This document shows positions 8,449 to 16,496 of a stretch of DNA of 64,000 bases, piece by piece. Each line of letters starts with the position of its first letter. Position 1 is the stretch's first letter. Made by a program: the position numbers and the translations under genes. The notes under the pieces were generated by a model. The model saw nothing but the letters and a program-made list of their open reading frames with translations. It ran no database searches and had not been told where the DNA came from. The stretch is from Sphingomonas sp. ERG5. GTDB lineage: Bacteria > Pseudomonadota > Alphaproteobacteria > Sphingomonadales > Sphingomonadaceae. The DNA lies in assembly GCF_000803065.1 (NCBI RefSeq), contig NZ_JSXI01000066.1:1-64000 (forward strand), in the 5' to 3' direction.

Positions 8449-8985
8449 ATGAAGAAACCTGTCGTTCAACCCAAAGCGTCCGGACTGGCGCAAATCTATG
8501 GGGACCTGCGCCCCGAATTGTTCCGATTCCTCGTGGCCCGGGTTGGCGACCGCATTGAAGCAGAGGATTTGCTGCAGGAACTATGGGTGCGTGTGCATGC
8601 GGCCAACGCCGGACCGTTAAGCAACGGACGTGCCTATCTTTATCGTGCGGCGCAAAATCTGGTGCTCGACCGCGCTCGGGCAGAGCGCCGGCGCGCGCAA
8701 CGCGATACCGAATGGGCGGCAGGGCAACGGATAGACCTGGGCGGCGGCGAGCCAGCTGATGCTCGCCCTAATGCCGAGACGGCGATGCTCGCGCACGAGG
8801 AGGCGGCCGCGCTAGCTACCGCGATCCGCGCTCTGCCGGAGAGCGCCGGTCGCGCGTTTCGCATGCATAAGATCGAGGGCTTGCCTCACGTCGAAATCGC
8901 GGCGCGGCTCGGCATCAGCCGAAGCGGCGTTGAAAAGCACATCGCGCTGGCGATGGCGCATCTGCGCCGCGCATTGAAGGACTGA
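8449..8985 (+). CDS. ECF RNA polymerase sigma factor (FecI-like)
   Basis: A 178-aa sigma-70 family protein with only regions 2 and 4. Region 2: ELFRFLVARVGDRIEAEDLL and QELWVRV, then AYLYRAAQNLVLDRARAERR. Region 4: LPESAGRAFRMHKIEGLPHV and EIAARLGISRSGVEKHIALA. ATG 8449 is used because the protein starts right before the conserved region; longer in-frame starts upstream have no homology. It precedes fecR at 9060, the standard pair in which the anti-sigma factor releases the sigma factor on a signal from an STN-type outer-membrane receptor. The matching receptor directly downstream is broken. Confidence 0.9.
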   Translation: MKKPVVQPKASGLAQIYGDLRPELFRFLVARVGDRIEAEDLLQELWVRVHAANAGPLSNGRAYLYRAAQNLVLDRARAERRRAQRDTEWAAGQRIDLGGGEPADARPNAETAMLAHEEAAALATAIRALPESAGRAFRMHKIEGLPHVEIAARLGISRSGVEKHIALAMAHLRRALKD

Positions 8986-9059
8986 GGTATGGCCGAGCGG
9001 CGACGTCTCATCAACGAACAGGCGGGGCAGTTTGGAAGCTGCGCGCCGATGGATGCGAA

Positions 9060-10025
9060 ATGAGGGACGATTTTGATCCGATCGATGAAGTAGCGGCAGG
9101 TTGGCATCTGTCGCTCAACGACGATAATATGGACTGGACCGGCTTTACCGAATGGCTGGAGGCAGATCCGCGTCATCGTCAAGCTTATGATGCAATCGCC
9201 CTGCTCGACGAACGGATCGACCATGCGCGGCCGGCTTTGCAGCCGTTGCTGTCTTTGGATGACGTGCAATTGCCGCCCCACCGTCGGCGCGTCGCCGGCT
9301 GGAGCGCGCTGGCGGCATCGCTTGTCGCGGTGGTTGCGATCGGCGTCACCTCATTATCCGGGATTTCGGAAGGTCCCGCAGGTTCGACCCGCCTAGTTGC
9401 ATATCGGGCAACCGCGGGCGAGGAGCGTGCCGTGAAGCTCGCCGACGGTTCGACCGCCAGGTTAGCGCCGGGGAGCGTGCTCAACGTGGCTGCTTCGCGC
9501 GATGTGCCGCTAGCGCTGGAAGGACGCGCGACGTTCGATGTGGTGCACGACCCGGCTCATCCGCTCGTGATACGGGCGGGTGCGTACGAGATTCGTGATG
9601 TGGGCACCAGGTTCGAGGTGATGTCCGATGCCGGGATGCTACGTGTTGCCGTATCGGAAGGACAGGTCAGCGTCAGATTGCGGGGTGCGGTAGGCGCAGC
9701 CGAGGTGATGGCGGGCCATGTGCTGACGGTATCGGGGGTAAATGCGACCGGCGATCTGCGGCGGTTGAGCCCAGCATCAGGCACGGCACTACCGGGCGGC
9801 CCGATGGTGTACGACGAGGTCCCGCTCGGATTGGTGGTTGCCGACATATCCCGCTATGCGGGCCAGCGGATCGAGATTGATCCAGCGCTCGCCGGACGCC
9901 GCTTTTCCGGGGTCATCGCGTCCGGCAAGCGGGATGCGATGATCGCGACGCTCGAGCAATTGACTGGGCTGCATGCACGGAAGAACGGCAACGCGATACG
10001 TCTGGGCATCGGCGCTGCCCGCTAG
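9060..10025 (+). CDS. FecR family anti-sigma regulator
   Basis: A 321-aa membrane regulator. The N-terminal DUF4880-type cytoplasmic domain (about 1-75, with W-x8-TEWLEADPRHRQAYDAI) binds the sigma factor. A single TM segment follows (about 88-105, LAASLVAVVAIGVTSLSG), then the periplasmic FecR domain (ERAVKLADGSTARLAPGS; RATFDVVHDPAHPLVIRAG; VGTRFEVMSDAGMLRVAVSE) and the C-terminal STN-like contact domain (DISRYAGQRIEIDPALAG to GNAIRLG). It lies 74 bp after its sigma gene. It should relay the state of an outer-membrane receptor; the neighbour receptor is a pseudogene, so it may work with the receptor at 3107-5434. Confidence 0.9.
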   Translation: MRDDFDPIDEVAAGWHLSLNDDNMDWTGFTEWLEADPRHRQAYDAIALLDERIDHARPALQPLLSLDDVQLPPHRRRVAGWSALAASLVAVVAIGVTSLSGISEGPAGSTRLVAYRATAGEERAVKLADGSTARLAPGSVLNVAASRDVPLALEGRATFDVVHDPAHPLVIRAGAYEIRDVGTRFEVMSDAGMLRVAVSEGQVSVRLRGAVGAAEVMAGHVLTVSGVNATGDLRRLSPASGTALPGGPMVYDEVPLGLVVADISRYAGQRIEIDPALAGRRFSGVIASGKRDAMIATLEQLTGLHARKNGNAIRLGIGAAR

Positions 10026-10059
10026 CGCAGCGCTCGGGTCACCGCCAGCGCACGCCCGC

Positions 10060-10305
10060 GAAATATCGCGGCTAAGCTTCGACGATGGATTGGACCGGCG
10101 AATGGGGGGTATGTCATCGGTCGCGTGGGATTGACGGCCAACGTGCGACAGGGCTCATTGCATCTCTACATCGACGATCTGTTCGACGGCCAGCCCGGCA
10201 CTTTCGCCTTCGGCAATCCGTTCTCGATCCGCAGTGTGCCACAATATACGCCATACGCCCGCTCGGCCACGGGGCATGACGCTGTCTGCCTCGCATCGCT
10301 TTTGA
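10060..10305 (+). pseudogene. TonB-dependent receptor remnant (last ~80 residues, two frameshifts)
   Basis: The pieces read SRLSFDDGLDRRM, then in a shifted frame GYVIGRVGLTANVRQG and DDLFDGQPGTFAFGNPFSIR, then in a third frame RPRGMTLSASHRF and a stop at 10303-10305. They align in order with the end of the intact receptor at 3107-5434 (SRLSFEAGLDRRM, VVGRVGIS, DTFAFGNPFSVR, final aromatic Phe). The first shift falls at a run of six G (10104-10109), the second near 10250. The signal, STN, plug and most of the barrel are absent, so this is a non-functional tail next to fecR. Confidence 0.8.
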
Positions 10306-10360
10306 ACTTTAATTTGTCGGCATCGCTGCGGATTGGCAGTCGGGCGGCGTCAGACGAGTG

Positions 10361-11122
10361 ATGACATACCCTCCGCCCAGACGACTGCTGCTGTCAATTC
10401 ATGACGTGTCTCCGCGGCACGAAAGCGAGATCGACCAGTTGTACGATCAACTGGCCGATAATGGCGGCGACAAGATCGCCATGCTTGTCGTTCCCAATTT
10501 CTGGGGGCGCGCGCCGATCGAGCGAGGGTCCCCCTTCGCCACGCGGCTCCGGCGTTGGTCCGAGGCCGGGGTCGAGATGTTTCTGCACGGATCGATCCAC
10601 CGCGACGATGTGCGTCACCGATCGCGGTTCGCGCGATTCAAGGCCAATCACATGACCGCCGGCGAAGGCGAATTTCTTGGTCTGGATGCAGCTGAAGCCG
10701 GGCGTCGTATCGCCGATGGCCGCGCGCTGATCGAGGATGTGACCGGCCGGCCGGTCGCCGGGTTCGTCGCGCCGGCTTGGCTGTATGGGCGAGGTGCGCA
10801 CGAGGCACTTGCATCCGCCCGGATCGGGCTAGCCGAGGATCATTGGAAAGTATGGGACGCGATGGATGGTCGGGTGCTGGCGCGTTCGCCGGTGATTACC
10901 TGGGCGAGCCGCACGCCCGGACGCATGGCCTCATCCTTGGCGGTCGCCGCGGTTGCGCGCACCGTGCCCACACCTCGCGTCATGCGGCTTGCTGTCCATC
11001 CCGACGATACCTCGGAAGCGGCGATCCTGCGCAGTATCTCGTCGACGATCGCGGCGCTGAGCCGTAACCGCATGGTCAGCCGCTATACCGATTTGATCGA
11101 GGACGCGGCGCGCATGGGCTGA
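10361..11122 (+). CDS. DUF2334 polysaccharide-deacetylase-like protein
   Basis: A 253-aa protein of the DUF2334 branch of the NodB/carbohydrate esterase 4-like barrel. Visible hallmarks are SIHDVSPRHESEIDQLY at the N-terminus (metal-binding Asp), FLHGSIHRDD (metal-binding His pair) and FVAPAWLYG with the conserved Pro-Ala-Trp. Such enzymes remove N-acetyl groups from sugars, often on lipid-linked or envelope glycans. No signal peptide, so a cytoplasmic activity is likely. ATG 10361 is chosen over GTG 10358. It starts a rightward run of envelope-sugar genes. Confidence 0.8.
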   Translation: MTYPPPRRLLLSIHDVSPRHESEIDQLYDQLADNGGDKIAMLVVPNFWGRAPIERGSPFATRLRRWSEAGVEMFLHGSIHRDDVRHRSRFARFKANHMTAGEGEFLGLDAAEAGRRIADGRALIEDVTGRPVAGFVAPAWLYGRGAHEALASARIGLAEDHWKVWDAMDGRVLARSPVITWASRTPGRMASSLAVAAVARTVPTPRVMRLAVHPDDTSEAAILRSISSTIAALSRNRMVSRYTDLIEDAARMG

Positions 11123-11149
11123 AGTTACTGGTCTCCAAAGCGGCGGATC

Positions 11150-12166
11150 ATGTGCCCGTCGTTGGACGACATCCGAAAATGTCGGCCCCACGCCGCCACC
11201 ATCCATAACAAGCCGACAGAGGCCATCTTGTTCCAATCAGCAGTTCCCGCCTTGGCCAACTCATCGATCTCCGCTTCGACGGGTCTCGATCCGCTGCTCG
11301 AACGATCGACGTCGCCGTTCCGGGACCGTCTCACTGCATGGCTGGGCATCGCGCTTTCCGTAACCGTTCTCGCCGTGGTCCTCTACCAGTTCAAGGACGT
11401 CGAGTTCGCCAGCTTGACCACGGTACCGCGCACGCCGTTCTTCTGGACGGTGCTTGTGGCATCCTATTTGCTCTCGCCTGCGTCCGAATGGCTAATCTAC
11501 CGGAAGATCTGGCGATTGCCGTTTGCGGGCATCATTCCGTTGATGCGCAAGCAGGTCGCGAACGAAATCGTGCTTGGTTATTCCGGGGAAGCGCATTTCT
11601 ACTTTTGGGCACGCCGTCATGCGGGCATTACCGGTTCACCGTTCGGTGCGATCAAGGACGTTTCAGTCATGTCCGCCGTCGCCGGCAATCTCACGACCCT
11701 GGCGATGATGCTCGTTATGGCGCCCGCTCTTGCCGCAATTATCACTGGGACATTGGCGCGAACTTTTGTCGTTTCGGTCGCCATCGTCGTCTTCACCTCA
11801 CTGATGATGTTCGCTTTGCGACATAAGCTGTTTTCGCTGCCGGACCGGGATTTGCGCATGATTTTTGCGGTGCAACTGCTCCGTGTCGTCATTTCCCTGG
11901 TGTTGATCGCGATCCTATGGAGCCTGATGTTGCCCGGAGTGAAGATTGGTGAGTGGGTGGCGTTGGCTGCCATGCGCATGATGGTATCCCGCTTGCCGCT
12001 GCTTCCCAATAAGGAGGTGATGTTCGCGGGCCTGACCATGGTGCTGCTTGGGCGCAATACCGATGTCGCGGTGATGACCGCCTTGATTGCTAGTCTGACC
12101 CTCGGACTGCATCTCGCCGTCGGGGCGATAACAGGTGCTGGCGCATTCATTGGGCGACAGGCGTGA
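11150..12166 (+). CDS. Polytopic membrane protein, flippase/LPG-synthase-TM-like
   Basis: A 338-aa protein with a ~60-residue soluble N-terminal stretch of doubtful reality and then seven to eight hydrophobic segments (for example LGIALSVTVLAVVLYQF, FFWTVLVASYLLSPASEWLI, LTTLAMMLVMAPALAAIITG). The pattern and the EWLIYRKIW loop resemble the UPF0104/lysylphosphatidylglycerol-synthase membrane domain and related glycolipid-cluster membrane proteins, but I cannot fix the family. The real start may be later than ATG 11150, because no clear ribosome-binding site is present. It lies between sugar-modifying enzymes, so a role in moving or modifying a lipid-linked sugar is reasonable inference. Confidence 0.6.
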   Translation: MCPSLDDIRKCRPHAATIHNKPTEAILFQSAVPALANSSISASTGLDPLLERSTSPFRDRLTAWLGIALSVTVLAVVLYQFKDVEFASLTTVPRTPFFWTVLVASYLLSPASEWLIYRKIWRLPFAGIIPLMRKQVANEIVLGYSGEAHFYFWARRHAGITGSPFGAIKDVSVMSAVAGNLTTLAMMLVMAPALAAIITGTLARTFVVSVAIVVFTSLMMFALRHKLFSLPDRDLRMIFAVQLLRVVISLVLIAILWSLMLPGVKIGEWVALAAMRMMVSRLPLLPNKEVMFAGLTMVLLGRNTDVAVMTALIASLTLGLHLAVGAITGAGAFIGRQA

Positions 12167-12335
12167 GATGATCGACTGAATCTTATCGACTGCTCGTAAG
12201 TCGCTTTCTGATCCGATTTGCGCCGAGTTGTGTGCGGCAACCTAGCTGCGATTTTTCGGCGGTAGTTTGTGGTTGGCAACGTGAGGTTTCGATCCGCGGC
12301 GGCGTCTCTCCATCACAAGAGGCTGGGATGAGACC

Positions 12336-13223
12336 ATGTCGGAAAATCACGACGATACCTTGTTGCGTCTAGACCGCTACGCTTCCTTCTTGGAGCAGGG
12401 AGAACGCCCGCCCGTGTGGAGCGTGATCCTGCCGTTTTTCAATGAACAGGGCTTTCTCGCAACGACGCTGCGCAGTCTCGCGCGGCAGACCGTCCCGGTC
12501 ATGATCATTCTGGTCGACAATGGCAGTACAGATGGCAGCGCTCTCCTGGCGTGGCGTGAATGCCACCGACACGGTTTGCCATTCAGGCTGATCAGCGAAC
12601 CTCAGCCCGGCAAGGTTGCCGCTCTGGCAACAGGACTACGACAGGTTGTGACCCGCTTCGTCGCAACCTGCGACGCCGATACATGGTACCCGCCGGACTA
12701 TCTTGCCCAAGCCGGTGCCTTGCTGGCGCGTCCTGATTGTGCGGTCGCTGGAGCATATTATGTTCCACCAGGCGCCAGCGCGGCACGGCGACTGGTCGGC
12801 GCGATCCATATTCTGACGGCGGCGCAGGTATTCCCGGCGCTTTGCCACGCCGGCGGGGCCGGACAAGCGTTCGACGTCGCCAAGTTGCGCGCGGTCGGCG
12901 GTTTCGACCCAGGCCGGTGGAATTTCGTGCTCGAAGACCACGAAATAATTCATCGCACCAGGCGGTTGGGAGAGACCCGTTACAGCGCGAACTTTTGGTG
13001 TTCGCCGTCGCCGCGAAAGCGCGATCGCGCTTCGGTCAAATGGACCGCGCTCGAACAACTCCATTATTACCGCCACATCGCGCATCGTGGTGACTGGTTT
13101 TTCTATGAATTCCTGGCGCCACGTCTCGCCGCACGCAGGCTCACCAGCGAGCATCTGCGCGAGCGCTCCCTTCAACCGACCCAGGGAGCGATCGATGCGA
13201 CGCCTCATACTATGCGCGGATGA
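12336..13223 (+). CDS. Glycosyltransferase family 2
   Basis: A 295-aa GT-A enzyme: WSVILPFFNEQGFLATTLRS (nucleotide-binding start), LVDNGSTDGS, the metal-binding CDADTW (DxD) at about residue 112, and VLEDHEIIHRTRRLG (the ED/QxxRW-like acceptor motif, shortened). It lacks the C-terminal TM segments found in HpnI-type ceramide/hopanoid transferases, so it may be soluble or peripheral. Its 3' end overlaps the deacetylase gene by 29 bp. The GT2 plus HpnK-type deacetylase order recalls installation and deacetylation of GlcNAc on hopanoids or another lipid (inference). Confidence 0.88.
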   Translation: MSENHDDTLLRLDRYASFLEQGERPPVWSVILPFFNEQGFLATTLRSLARQTVPVMIILVDNGSTDGSALLAWRECHRHGLPFRLISEPQPGKVAALATGLRQVVTRFVATCDADTWYPPDYLAQAGALLARPDCAVAGAYYVPPGASAARRLVGAIHILTAAQVFPALCHAGGAGQAFDVAKLRAVGGFDPGRWNFVLEDHEIIHRTRRLGETRYSANFWCSPSPRKRDRASVKWTALEQLHYYRHIAHRGDWFFYEFLAPRLAARRLTSEHLRERSLQPTQGAIDATPHTMRG

Positions 13224-13998
13224 TTTCGGCATGTCGCGGGAGATCAGCGAGACGATCGCTGCACTCGCCGCCGATAATAAGCTTAATGCGACGTCGTGTA
13301 TGTCTATTCACCCCGGCTGGGCTGTCGACGCGGCGCTTCTTGAGCCCTTGTCCGACAGAATGCAGATCGGGCTTCATCTCACCTTCACGGATGAGCGGCC
13401 TTTGACGCCTATGACCGGGACATCGCCGGACGGGAAGTTACTCGGAATCGATCCACTTATCTTCAACGCGATCTCCGGCCGTCTCGCACTCGAGGAAATC
13501 AAGGCTGAGGTTGCCGCGCAATTCGCCCGGTTCGTGAGATATGCCGGTCGTGCGCCTGATTTCGTCGATGGCCATCAACACGCGCATCTGTTGCCGGGCA
13601 TTCGATCGATCGTGCTGGACGCGACAGCGCTCTGGGCACCTCAGGCGTGGGTGCGGAACTGTTACGACCATTGGTCAGCGATCGCGGCACGCCCGTTTCG
13701 CGCAAAGGCGGTCGAAGGCTGGCTCTTTTCGCTAGGACTCGCGCGTGCCGCCCGGCGCAGGGGGTTGCGCTGCAACGACAGCTTTGCCGGATATTACGCG
13801 TTTGAAGGTGACTATGCTGCGGTTTTTCCGACTTTTCTCGCGAAGGCCGGCACTGCCCATCTGGTGATGTGCCATCCGGGCGAGGGCTTTATCGCGGGCG
13901 ACAGGATCGCGGCAGCGCGCGTCGTTGAGGCGGAAGCGTTGCGCGCGATGCAGGTCGCCGACCTGGCGGCGGCACATGGCCTAGCCTTTCCTTTGTGA
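13195..13998 (+). CDS. ChbG/HpnK (YdjC) family deacetylase
   Basis: A 267-aa carbohydrate deacetylase. The start ATG 13195 is fixed by CAGGGAG upstream and by RRLILCADDFGMS, with the metal-binding Asp pair (residues 9-10). Other conserved sites are GLHLTFTDERPL (His), DFVDGHQHAHLLPGI (His ligands) and VMCHPGEGF near the end. Family members deacetylate GlcNAc-containing chitobiose or glucosaminyl-hopanoid precursors (HpnK). It overlaps the upstream GT2 gene and the downstream GT39-like gene (GTGA junction), so the three are one translationally coupled set. Confidence 0.85.
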   Translation: MRRLILCADDFGMSREISETIAALAADNKLNATSCMSIHPGWAVDAALLEPLSDRMQIGLHLTFTDERPLTPMTGTSPDGKLLGIDPLIFNAISGRLALEEIKAEVAAQFARFVRYAGRAPDFVDGHQHAHLLPGIRSIVLDATALWAPQAWVRNCYDHWSAIAARPFRAKAVEGWLFSLGLARAARRRGLRCNDSFAGYYAFEGDYAAVFPTFLAKAGTAHLVMCHPGEGFIAGDRIAAARVVEAEALRAMQVADLAAAHGLAFPL

Positions 13999-15563
13999 CG
14001 TCGATCCCAGCCGGACAAAGCGAATTAGACATCGTCTCGTCGGTGGCCGCTGCAAGAGAAGGTCTTGGCGGCCACCCCGGGCGCGCGTCGGACTCCAAGT
14101 TCCAAGCCGCATCGGCTGGCGCGCTGCTCATCGTCTGTCTCCTGCTCCGCGCCGGTGACTTCGGCAATCCCGTCATCCATGTCGATGAGCAATATTACCT
14201 GCTCGTCGGCGATCGCATGCTTCGCGGTGCTCTCCCTTACATCGATATTTGGGACAGGAAGCCGATCGGCCTATTTACTATTTTTGCGGGAATCCGCCTG
14301 CTGCCCGGCAACGGCATCGTCGCGTACCAGCTCGCGGCGACGCTGTTCGCCGCCGCAACGAGCTGGCTGGTGCAGCGCGCGGCGCTGCGGATCGGCGCGG
14401 GGCGAGCGGGGGCTCTAGCAGCAGCCGTCATTTACCTTGTGTGGTTACCCCTATTCAGCGGAGGCGCCGGCCAGTCCCCGGTATTCTATAATCTGTTCAT
14501 GACCGGGGCGGCGCTGTTAACGCTGCGTCTGCCGCAATTCGCGCGGGACCGCGCGGTGTCCGCCATCGTGGTCAACGGCATGCTCGCCTGTCTTCTCGCG
14601 GGGGTCGCGATACAGGTCAAATATACCCCTGCCGTCGAGGGGGCATTTTTCGGCATCGTTCATATTCACTATCTGTGCCGGGCTGGCGCGAGACCGGTCA
14701 AGGTCGTCGCCTCCGCACTGGTCTGGCTGCTTCTCGGCCTGGTGCCCACCCTAGCGGCAATCGCGATTTATGCAGAGAAGGGCGCCGGGCCGTTGCAAGC
14801 TTTCTGGTTTGCGAACTTCGGCTCCATCCTGCTTCGGGCAGGATATAGCTATCCGGCGGAAATCATCACAGGCCGGCTTGCCGGCACCATCGCCAAACTC
14901 CTGCCACTGGCGATCTGCGGCATGCTTGCTCTGCGCCATCGCCCGCTTTCCGATGCGATGAAGATCTGCCTGGGTTGGGCCATTGCAGCCGTGGCCGGCT
15001 ATGGTGTGCTTGGTACCTATTTCGACCATTACGCGCTGCCGCTGATCGCGCCGCTGGCTATTCTCGCGGCCTGCACGCCCGTATCGCAACAGCGCTATCT
15101 GATCGCCGCGCTCGGTGCCGGTCTGGCGCTTCTAGCGATTGAAACCGCTTTGGAACCAGCAGGAGATGCGGCCGGCGCTTACGCTGTCGCAGCGACTGTC
15201 CATGCCAATAGCGGAAGGGGCTGTCCCTACGTCTTTATTGGCGACGCCATCACCTATCAGCTCGCCGACTCCTGTCTACCGACGCCCTATGCGTTTCCGT
15301 CCATGCTCGGTTATGCTCCCGAGCAAGGCGCGCTCGGCATCGACCCCGCGGTGGAGGTCCGGCGCGTACTCGCCGTTCGACCTCCGGTCATCGTTACGGC
15401 AACTCAGCCGCTCGCCGCTTGGAACACGATCGATCGGGCGTTGGTGGCCGGCGCGCTCACGCGAGAATATCGTCTCGTTTTCACCGCGCCACGAGGCGAC
15501 TATCGGACGCTGGTGTATCTGCGCCGCGACCTGCCATTTCATCGCGTGCGGAAAGTGCACTGA
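13995..15563 (+). CDS. GT39-like integral membrane glycosyltransferase
   Basis: A 522-aa polytopic protein with about ten TM segments. After a ~30-residue N-terminus, the first periplasmic loop carries HVDEQYYLLVGDRMLRGALP and YIDIWDRKPIG: the Asp-Glu near the loop start is the catalytic acidic pair of GT39/ArnT-like transferases that use polyprenyl-phosphate sugars. The C-terminal ~130 residues are a soluble domain, presumably periplasmic. The start is GTG 13995, overlapping the previous stop. It probably transfers a lipid-carried sugar to an envelope acceptor on the periplasmic face. Confidence 0.8.
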   Translation: MTSIPAGQSELDIVSSVAAAREGLGGHPGRASDSKFQAASAGALLIVCLLLRAGDFGNPVIHVDEQYYLLVGDRMLRGALPYIDIWDRKPIGLFTIFAGIRLLPGNGIVAYQLAATLFAAATSWLVQRAALRIGAGRAGALAAAVIYLVWLPLFSGGAGQSPVFYNLFMTGAALLTLRLPQFARDRAVSAIVVNGMLACLLAGVAIQVKYTPAVEGAFFGIVHIHYLCRAGARPVKVVASALVWLLLGLVPTLAAIAIYAEKGAGPLQAFWFANFGSILLRAGYSYPAEIITGRLAGTIAKLLPLAICGMLALRHRPLSDAMKICLGWAIAAVAGYGVLGTYFDHYALPLIAPLAILAACTPVSQQRYLIAALGAGLALLAIETALEPAGDAAGAYAVAATVHANSGRGCPYVFIGDAITYQLADSCLPTPYAFPSMLGYAPEQGALGIDPAVEVRRVLAVRPPVIVTATQPLAAWNTIDRALVAGALTREYRLVFTAPRGDYRTLVYLRRDLPFHRVRKVH

Positions 15564-15966
15564 CGGCGTTTGGCGATGTTACCAGTCCGGTCGGCGTGAA
15601 AGCCGGCCCTCGCCATGGTTCATAACGATCCGGATACGCGACATAACTTCCGAACCGCTTTGTGGATCGAGCTCGCTGCTGTGTAAGGTATCGAGATCCT
15701 CGCCCGCCCGGTTCGCCAGCCTGAGAGGACGCGCCGCAGGACGACAGCACAGACATTAGGCCATTCCAACAGGGTCATCGCGAGTGTCGATCGGCAGCGC
15801 GTGATATGGCAATCGACCTGAAGAAGGGTCGCCACGCGGCCGCTACAATACTGATTGCTCGCGCCCGCACTGCGCGGCGAACCTAAAGTTAGGTCTGTCA
15901 AAGCTCTTGGACTCCAACCACAATCCAACGGGTCAGCGTTGTGTCATGATTTGTGCCAAATTTCTC
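15564..15966. other. Gene-free stretch
   Basis: About 400 bp after the GT39-like gene. Small frames on both strands lack starts with ribosome-binding sites and show no family resemblance. I see no repeat or hairpin of note. Confidence 0.5.
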
Positions 15967-15995
15967 TTGACCCGGCAAATTGAACAAACCAGAAT
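15967..15995 (+). promoter_or_regulatory. Sigma-70-type promoter candidate for the tRNA-like sequence
   Basis: TTGACC (15967-15972), 17 bp spacer, CAGAAT (15990-15995), placing a start about 28 bp before the 5' end of the tRNA-Arg-like sequence. Good spacing and -35; moderate -10. Confidence 0.4.
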
Positions 15996-16030
15996 CACGA
16001 AATCCGCAGATTTCTGGGGCTTTCAGGGAT

Positions 16031-16106
16031 GCACCGGTTCAAACGGATGAGAGAGTACGGTTTCCTAAACCGTAGGCCGCGTGTTCGAATCTCGCCGGGC
16101 GCACCA
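16031..16106 (+). tRNA. tRNA-Arg(CCT)-like sequence, degenerate or element-associated
   Basis: A 76-base span ending in CCA. The anticodon arm is perfect: stem ACGGT/ACCGT around the loop TTCCTAA, giving anticodon CCT (Arg, AGG codons). The T arm has TTCGAAT between GCGTG and CTCGC with one T-T mismatch. The 3' acceptor CGGGCGC pairs with the 5' GCACCGG at only five of seven positions, and the D arm is poorly formed. From the D loop to the 3' end it looks like a genuine tRNA, while the first ~12 bases look substituted. That is typical of a tRNA 3' end used as an attachment site by an integrating element, though a divergent functional tRNA is possible. Confidence 0.6.
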
Positions 16107-16496
16107 CCCTAAATCCTCGTGATTTGGCCCCCTCCGCGCTATCATGATGGCGAGCCACTTTGCGGGCTCAGGCGGGACCTGAACAGAATTGGCTGAGTCC
16201 TCAATCGCCGCTCGATGAGCGTCATGCCAACGCAAGCGGGATTCTCTTGGCGAGACTCACATGTCCGCCACCCTATCAAAGACCAAGCTTGCGCAGGATC
16301 GAGATGTGGAGCTCGGCCGGTACTGCGGCCAGTGGGTACGCGGTGTCGGCTGCCTTGGCCGATCAGCAGAGCCGAAATTGCCGAACTTCAGGTCGAGCTA
16401 ACAATCTTTCATGCATTATGTCGGTTTTGTGAAACGCTTTCGTCTTCCCAGTGAAGGCCTGCGACGACGGATCGCCGGGTTACACAGGGGGTTCAT
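16107..16496. other. Leader region of the 16.5 kb receptor gene
   Basis: About 390 bp with no convincing gene. TCGTGATT at 16116-16123 is the inverse of AATCACGA at 15993-16000 on the other side of the tRNA-like sequence. Short frames at 16160-16454 have no family signal. AGGGGG just before 16497 serves as ribosome-binding site of the next gene. Confidence 0.5.

Noticed and set aside
16160..16454. Small genes in the leader of the 16497 receptor
   Set aside because: Two overlapping frames of 79-90 codons, no ribosome-binding sites, no similarity between them and any family known to me.
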